NCBI GenBank assembly: GCA_000403255.2
Contig: KE159578.1
Location: forward strand, 1 to 44,845
DNA: 44,845 bases
Origin: Lachnospiraceae bacterium 3-1
Lineage (GTDB): Bacteria; Bacillota; Clostridia; Lachnospirales; Lachnospiraceae
Reading direction: 5' to 3'
Part shown: piece by piece, positions 41,142 through 44,845 of the stretch
Position numbering within the stretch: the stretch's first letter is position 1
Layout: the number at the start of each line of letters is the position of its first letter
The notes under the pieces: generated by a model
Told to the model about the DNA's origin: nothing
Database searches by the model: none
The model's input: only the letters and a program-made list of their open reading frames with translations
Made by a program: the position numbers and the translations under genes

Positions 41142-43128
41142 TGTGAATACAGAAAAGAAGCTGACCCTCGGAAGCCTGTTTGACGGCTCCGGGGGTTTTC
41201 CGCTCGCCGGCCTGCTGGCGGGGATACGCCCGGTCTGGGCTTCAGAAATAGAGCCGTTCCCCATCCGGGTGACCACGAAGCGGCTGCCGTCTGTGAAACA
41301 CCTGGGCGACATCAACGGCATATGTGGGGATGAGATAGAGCCGGTGGACATCATCACCTTCGGCTCGCCCTGCACCGACATGTCGGTGGCGGGAAAGCGG
41401 GCGGGGCTTGGCGGGAAGCAGTCCAGCCTGTTCTACGAGGCAATCAGGATCATAAAGGAAATGAGGTGTGCGACAGATGGAAAATATCCAAGGTTCATCG
41501 TGTGGGAGAATGTCCCCGGTGCCTTCTCATCCAACAAAGGGGAGGACTTCCGCTGCGTCCTCGAAGAAGTCTGCTCTGTCAGGGATGAGGGCGTTTCTGT
41601 TCCTGGACCTCCGAAGGGGAAGTGGCCAAACGCAGGGGAGATCGTGGGTGACGGATACTCCGTGGCTTTCAGGCAGATCGATGCGCAATTGTGGGGAGTC
41701 CCCCAGCGAAGGAAACGCATCTACCTTGTCGGGGATTTTGCAGGGTGGGGTGCCGGAAAAATATTATTTGAGTCCGAAGGCGTGTCTGGGTATTCTGCGG
41801 AGGGCTTCCGCGCGTGGCAAGGAGCTGCCCGCCATACTGAGGAAGGCGCTGGATCGGCAGGCGGCGTCCGGGAAGGAGTGACCTGCCTCTGCGACCAGGG
41901 CGGGCAGAGGATGGGCGTGATGGAGGACGCTGCCTGCACCCTGCGGGCGGAGGCGCACCACCCGCCGTGTGTTTTGGATGCGGCAGGCTTCTGCACGGAG
42001 CATTCCGCACAGGCGCGGGGCATCGGCTATGAAGAGGAAACCTCGCCTACGCTCCGCGCCGGGACGGTGCCTGCGGCGGTAATGTTTGAGAACCATTCGC
42101 AGGACACGCGCTACACGGGGCCGCTGGAAACCGCGCCTACAGTCAGCGCCACCTACGGGATGGGCGGGAACAACCAGCCTTTTGTGGCGGAGCCGGACAC
42201 ACCCAAGACCATGAAGGTGAGGGCTGGAAAATCCGGCGGGGGCAAGGGCATTTTAGTCCAGGAGGATAGATCGGCGACGCTCTCCTGCAATAACGACCAG
42301 ACGGTGTTCGTGCCAGTGCAGGCTTACGGCATCTGCTCCAAGGAGAGCAAAGCCATGAAGTCCGACAATCCCCACAGTGGATTTTACGAGGCGGCAACTG
42401 CCCGGACGCTGGACTGCAACTGCGGCAATCCCTCATCGAACCAGGGAGGGATCGCCGTGGTGGAGCCGGAGGGGATGTCGGCGTTCCACATCAACCAGAG
42501 GGACGAAGTCATCGACCTGCACGGGAAGTCCGGGGCATTGATGGCGACCCGGAACATGCAGATGCAGACTTTCGTCCTCCAGGGCTCCATGATCGGGCGG
42601 GACGACAAAAACGGGCCGCAGGGCAGCGGCATCAATAAGGATGTGTCTTTCACCCTGAACGCAACAGACCGCCACGCCGTGGCGCAGCCGACCTACTGCA
42701 CGAGCAAGAATTCCCATTTCACGCGGGCGGAGAAGGAACTGGCGAACACGCTGGTGGCTACTGATTATAAGGACCCGCCCGTCATCAACGATCTGAAGGA
42801 GGAGCCGGACTACATCGTGAGGAGGCTGACGCCTACAGAATGCGCGAGGCTGCAGGGCTTCCCGGACTGGTGGTGTGACGGCCTTGGCACGGAGAACCCC
42901 ACAGAGGATGAGCTGGCGTTCTGGCGGGAGGTCTTTGAGACCCACCGGAAGATCATGGGGACTTCCAAAAAGCCGAAGACCGACAGGCAGATACTGAAAT
43001 GGCTGAAAGACCCGCATTCCGATTCGGCGGAATACCGTATGTGGGGGAACGGCATCGCGCTGCCGAACGCATATTTTGTGCTTGCGGGCATTGTGTACTA
43101 CGCCCAGTTCCCGGACTTTTTATTGTGA
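41134..43128 (+). CDS. C5-cytosine DNA methyltransferase with internal repeats
   Basis: A 664-residue protein from ATG 41134 (GGAGG upstream; ATGs before it are in the previous gene). It shows motif I LFDGSGGFPLAG, motif IV FGSPCTDMS with the catalytic Cys, motif VI ENVPG, motif VIII QRRKRIYLVG, and a C-terminal GNGIALPNAYF (motif X type). Between motif VIII and the C-terminus lie about 290 residues with eight degenerate repeat units of the type xTLxAxx...V, far longer than a normal target-recognition domain. It methylates cytosine-5; the repeats may widen specificity. Confidence 0.92.
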   Translation: MDNVNTEKKLTLGSLFDGSGGFPLAGLLAGIRPVWASEIEPFPIRVTTKRLPSVKHLGDINGICGDEIEPVDIITFGSPCTDMSVAGKRAGLGGKQSSLFYEAIRIIKEMRCATDGKYPRFIVWENVPGAFSSNKGEDFRCVLEEVCSVRDEGVSVPGPPKGKWPNAGEIVGDGYSVAFRQIDAQLWGVPQRRKRIYLVGDFAGWGAGKILFESEGVSGYSAEGFRAWQGAARHTEEGAGSAGGVREGVTCLCDQGGQRMGVMEDAACTLRAEAHHPPCVLDAAGFCTEHSAQARGIGYEEETSPTLRAGTVPAAVMFENHSQDTRYTGPLETAPTVSATYGMGGNNQPFVAEPDTPKTMKVRAGKSGGGKGILVQEDRSATLSCNNDQTVFVPVQAYGICSKESKAMKSDNPHSGFYEAATARTLDCNCGNPSSNQGGIAVVEPEGMSAFHINQRDEVIDLHGKSGALMATRNMQMQTFVLQGSMIGRDDKNGPQGSGINKDVSFTLNATDRHAVAQPTYCTSKNSHFTRAEKELANTLVATDYKDPPVINDLKEEPDYIVRRLTPTECARLQGFPDWWCDGLGTENPTEDELAFWREVFETHRKIMGTSKKPKTDRQILKWLKDPHSDSAEYRMWGNGIALPNAYFVLAGIVYYAQFPDFLL

Positions 43129-43209
43129 CATTTTTCCTGCGGTTTCCCTTGCTATTTTTACCACTTTGAGTGATTAATGTAGTACCACAAAAAAAGGAGG
43201 GCAAACAGC

Positions 43210-44055
43210 ATGGAAAGAAGATTCAACGCAACAGGGGAACGCAGGAAAGAGATGGTAAAGGTCATTTCCGGGATCGTCGGGATGAAGGCGGTCTACATGA
43301 GGATGCCGACCTGCGCATACGCCATCAGCAATTTTACGGTCAGCAAAGAAGGGACGCTGGCCTGGGATGAGCGCAGCAGTGAGGAACTGGTGGAAAAGGT
43401 CCTGGCAGGGCTGGCGCAGGCAGGGTTTACGGCAGAGCAGGAAGAGACAGCAGAGGCGCAGGCGGAGGATTCTACAGAAGAAGCGGTGGAGCCGCAGACC
43501 GCAGAGGCAGAGGAAGCGGCTGCGGACGCGCCGGAACCGGAAGAATCCGCAGAGGAACCGGCCATGAATACGCAGGTGGCGGCAGTTGGAGAAACCGCCC
43601 AGGCAGAACCGCAGGATGCGGGCATCAGGCTTACGGTGTCGCTGCCGAGGGAGTCCTTCACGGACGCCGCCCTGGAGAACCTGCACAGGCTGGTGGACGC
43701 CAAGGCCGCCCTGATCAAAAAGGCGCTGGCGGTTGAGAGCCTCCCGGTTGAGGCGGATGAGGAGAAGGTCTCCTTCCCCTGGTTCGCGGACGGGCAGGAT
43801 GGCGATGCGGCGAAGGCATACACGCATTTCATCACCGCCCTCTGCGACATGGCGCGGAAGCAGAAGCGTGTCACGGCGAAGGAGCGGCCGGCAGACAACG
43901 AGAAATACGCCTTCCGGTGCTTCCTGCTCCGGCTCGGATTCATCGGGGAGGAATACAAAAACGAGAGGAAGGTCCTGCTGAAGAACCTCTCCGGCAACGG
44001 CAGCTTCAAGAGCGGGGCAAGGAAGGGGGCGGCAGACAATGACATTTCCGAGTAG
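43210..44055 (+). CDS. Phage virulence-related protein
   Basis: A 281-residue protein from ATG 43210 (RBS AAAGGAGGG). The N-terminal domain (RFNATGERRKEMVKVISGIV, MPTCAYAISNFTVSKEG) is the type annotated as virulence-related in Firmicutes prophages. A low-complexity Glu/Ala/Pro linker (residues about 76-138) separates it from a C-terminal domain (LTVSLPRESFTDAALENLHR). Its function is not known; it overlaps the DUF4314 gene by 17 nt. Confidence 0.8.
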   Translation: MERRFNATGERRKEMVKVISGIVGMKAVYMRMPTCAYAISNFTVSKEGTLAWDERSSEELVEKVLAGLAQAGFTAEQEETAEAQAEDSTEEAVEPQTAEAEEAAADAPEPEESAEEPAMNTQVAAVGETAQAEPQDAGIRLTVSLPRESFTDAALENLHRLVDAKAALIKKALAVESLPVEADEEKVSFPWFADGQDGDAAKAYTHFITALCDMARKQKRVTAKERPADNEKYAFRCFLLRLGFIGEEYKNERKVLLKNLSGNGSFKSGARKGAADNDISE

Positions 44056-44257
44056 GGAGATTGTAGAGCGCGTCCGCAGGGAGTACCCTGCGGGGACGCG
44101 GGTGGCCCTGGTCAGGATGGACGACTGCCAGGCCCCGCCAGCCGGGACGGAGGGCGTGGTGGAAGGTGTGGACGACACGGCTTCTTTGATGGTCCGCTGG
44201 AACAACGGTTCGCACCTCCATGTGATCTACGGCGAGGACGAAGTCCGCAAAATATAG
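44039..44257 (+). CDS. DUF4314 domain protein
   Basis: A 72-residue protein beginning MTFPSREIVERVRREYPAGT with the family core GTRVALVRMDDCQAPPAGTEG and WNNGSHLHVIYGEDEV. The small beta-barrel domain is frequent in phage and element early modules; function is unknown. The start overlaps the preceding stop. Confidence 0.9.
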   Translation: MTFPSREIVERVRREYPAGTRVALVRMDDCQAPPAGTEGVVEGVDDTASLMVRWNNGSHLHVIYGEDEVRKI

Positions 44258-44319
44258 TGGGAGGAACCCATAAACTACACAAAATACGGCATCAAACCTT
44301 GTGTACTTTATGCCCGTAA

Positions 44320-44347
44320 TTGACTTGCTATTATCCCCTTTTAGAGC
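44320..44347 (+). promoter_or_regulatory. Possible promoter of the amidoligase gene
   Basis: TTGACT (44320-44325) and TAGAGC (44342-44347) at 16 bp spacing stand in the 140-bp gap after DUF4314. The -35 is good and the -10 is weak. Confidence 0.4.
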
Positions 44348-44397
44348 GAATATGTGTACTACCGAAAGGGAAAACACACAAAACGGAGGTAAAAGGA

Positions 44398-44796
44398 ATG
44401 AACGAAAAAATGGCAAGGCAGATAGCGGAAGCAAAGAAACAGACCATCGGGGTGGAGATAGAGATGAACGGCATCACGAGGAGCAGGGCGGCAAAAGCAG
44501 CAGCGGAGTTTTTCGGGACCGGGCGGTACAAGGACACGGCGGCACGGAACGGATACTGTACCTGGAGCGCCTGGGACGCGGACGGCAGGGAATGGAAATT
44601 CCAGAGGGACGTCAGCATCGCGGGGCCGGACAGCGAAAAATGCGAGCTGGTAACGCCAATCCTCACCTACGCGGACATTGAAACCCTGCAGGAGCTTGTC
44701 CGGCAGCTCCGGCACGCCGGCGCGAAGAGCGACGCGGGGAGGGGCTGCGGGGTCCATTATGCATCGTCCAGAGTTATAAGAAAGATTTATGCATAA
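44398..44796 (+). pseudogene. Amidoligase-type protein, truncated
   Basis: ATG 44398 with RBS GGAGG. The N-terminal part IGVEIEMNGITRSRA, WKFQRDVSIAGP and CELVTPIL matches the ATP-grasp-like amidoligase family found in phages. At GCGVH the family usually continues with His-Val or Ile-His, but here it turns into unrelated residues (YASSRVIRKIYA) and stops. The break is at about 44757, so the C-terminal half is lost. Confidence 0.8.
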
Positions 44797-44845
44797 CCTT
44801 TGATTTTACAAGGATTCCCGCCACATTATCAGACTTGTAAACTTT
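44758..44845. other. Unidentified sequence at the right edge
   Basis: AT-richer than the phage genes before it and unrelated to the amidoligase it interrupts. It probably begins another inserted element; too little is present to name it. Confidence 0.4.

Noticed and set aside
40317-41381. Long minus-strand open frame opposite the methyltransferases
   Set aside because: It is antisense to two well-supported genes, Ser/Arg/Pro-rich, without a ribosome binding site or known motif; GC-rich coding DNA commonly gives such shadows.
43174-44205. Minus-strand open frames opposite the virulence-related gene
   Set aside because: Low-complexity translations that mirror the Glu/Ala-rich linker; no start signals.

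Overview
The window looks like a mosaic genomic-island stretch from a gut Clostridia / Lachnospiraceae-type Firmicute. The evidence is the moderate GC with strong AGGAGG-type ribosome binding sites, Tn1549/Tn4451-like conjugation and mobilisation genes (DnaC-like, TnpW, TraG/VirD4, a Maff2 remnant, MobC), a CIRCE-controlled groESL, and a Firmicutes-type phage replication module. No rRNA, tRNA or CRISPR array was seen. The species cannot be fixed from sequence alone.

Region 1 (1-6.9 kb) is the wreck of a conjugative element: the end of a DnaC-like helicase loader, tnpW, a low-GC cargo pair (ParA-like ATPase plus Rpn/PD-(D/E)XK nuclease), then a 5'-truncated traG/virD4 split by a complete 2,535-nt group II intron inside its Walker B motif, and a 15-codon stump of maff2. 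Region 2 (6.9-12.8 kb) holds a TetR-type regulator facing two tandem membrane-anchored pectinacetylesterase-like hydrolases. A small inverted-repeat element that itself contains an IS1182-type insertion sequence sits in the regulator's ribosome binding site. Region 3 (12.9-17.9 kb) is a mobilisable-element core: mobC, a hairpin-rich oriT-like spacer, two small HTH proteins, a CHC2 primase-like protein, an SF3 helicase, a GCGTCT repeat cluster, and a serine recombinase cut off after 57 residues.

Region 4 (18.1-29.7 kb) is the most interesting part, a chaperone and efflux island. A MATE exporter on the minus strand has a promoter, a 15-codon leader peptide and an intrinsic terminator that overlaps the leader's stop codon, which is the layout of translation-dependent attenuation. 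Next to it, hsp20 and groES have nearly superimposable promoters with a dyad at the same spacing, the second dyad lying directly in front of a lysR gene between them. groES also has a CIRCE element. Behind groEL, with short gaps and no visible terminator, follow an HPr/Crh-like protein without the catalytic histidine, a MarR regulator, a second MATE exporter, a cytidylate-kinase-like protein and a heterodimeric ABC exporter.

Region 5 (30-44.8 kb) is the early and packaging-entry part of a prophage: sigma-like protein, DUF2800, DUF2815, family A DNA polymerase, small proteins, HNH endonuclease, small terminase, ParB-methyltransferase fusion, a C5 cytosine methyltransferase with eight degenerate repeats, a virulence-related protein, DUF4314, and an amidoligase truncated at the right edge. 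An AT-rich IS110 element with a roughly 350-nt upstream non-coding end, where bridge RNAs of this family are encoded, interrupts the module.
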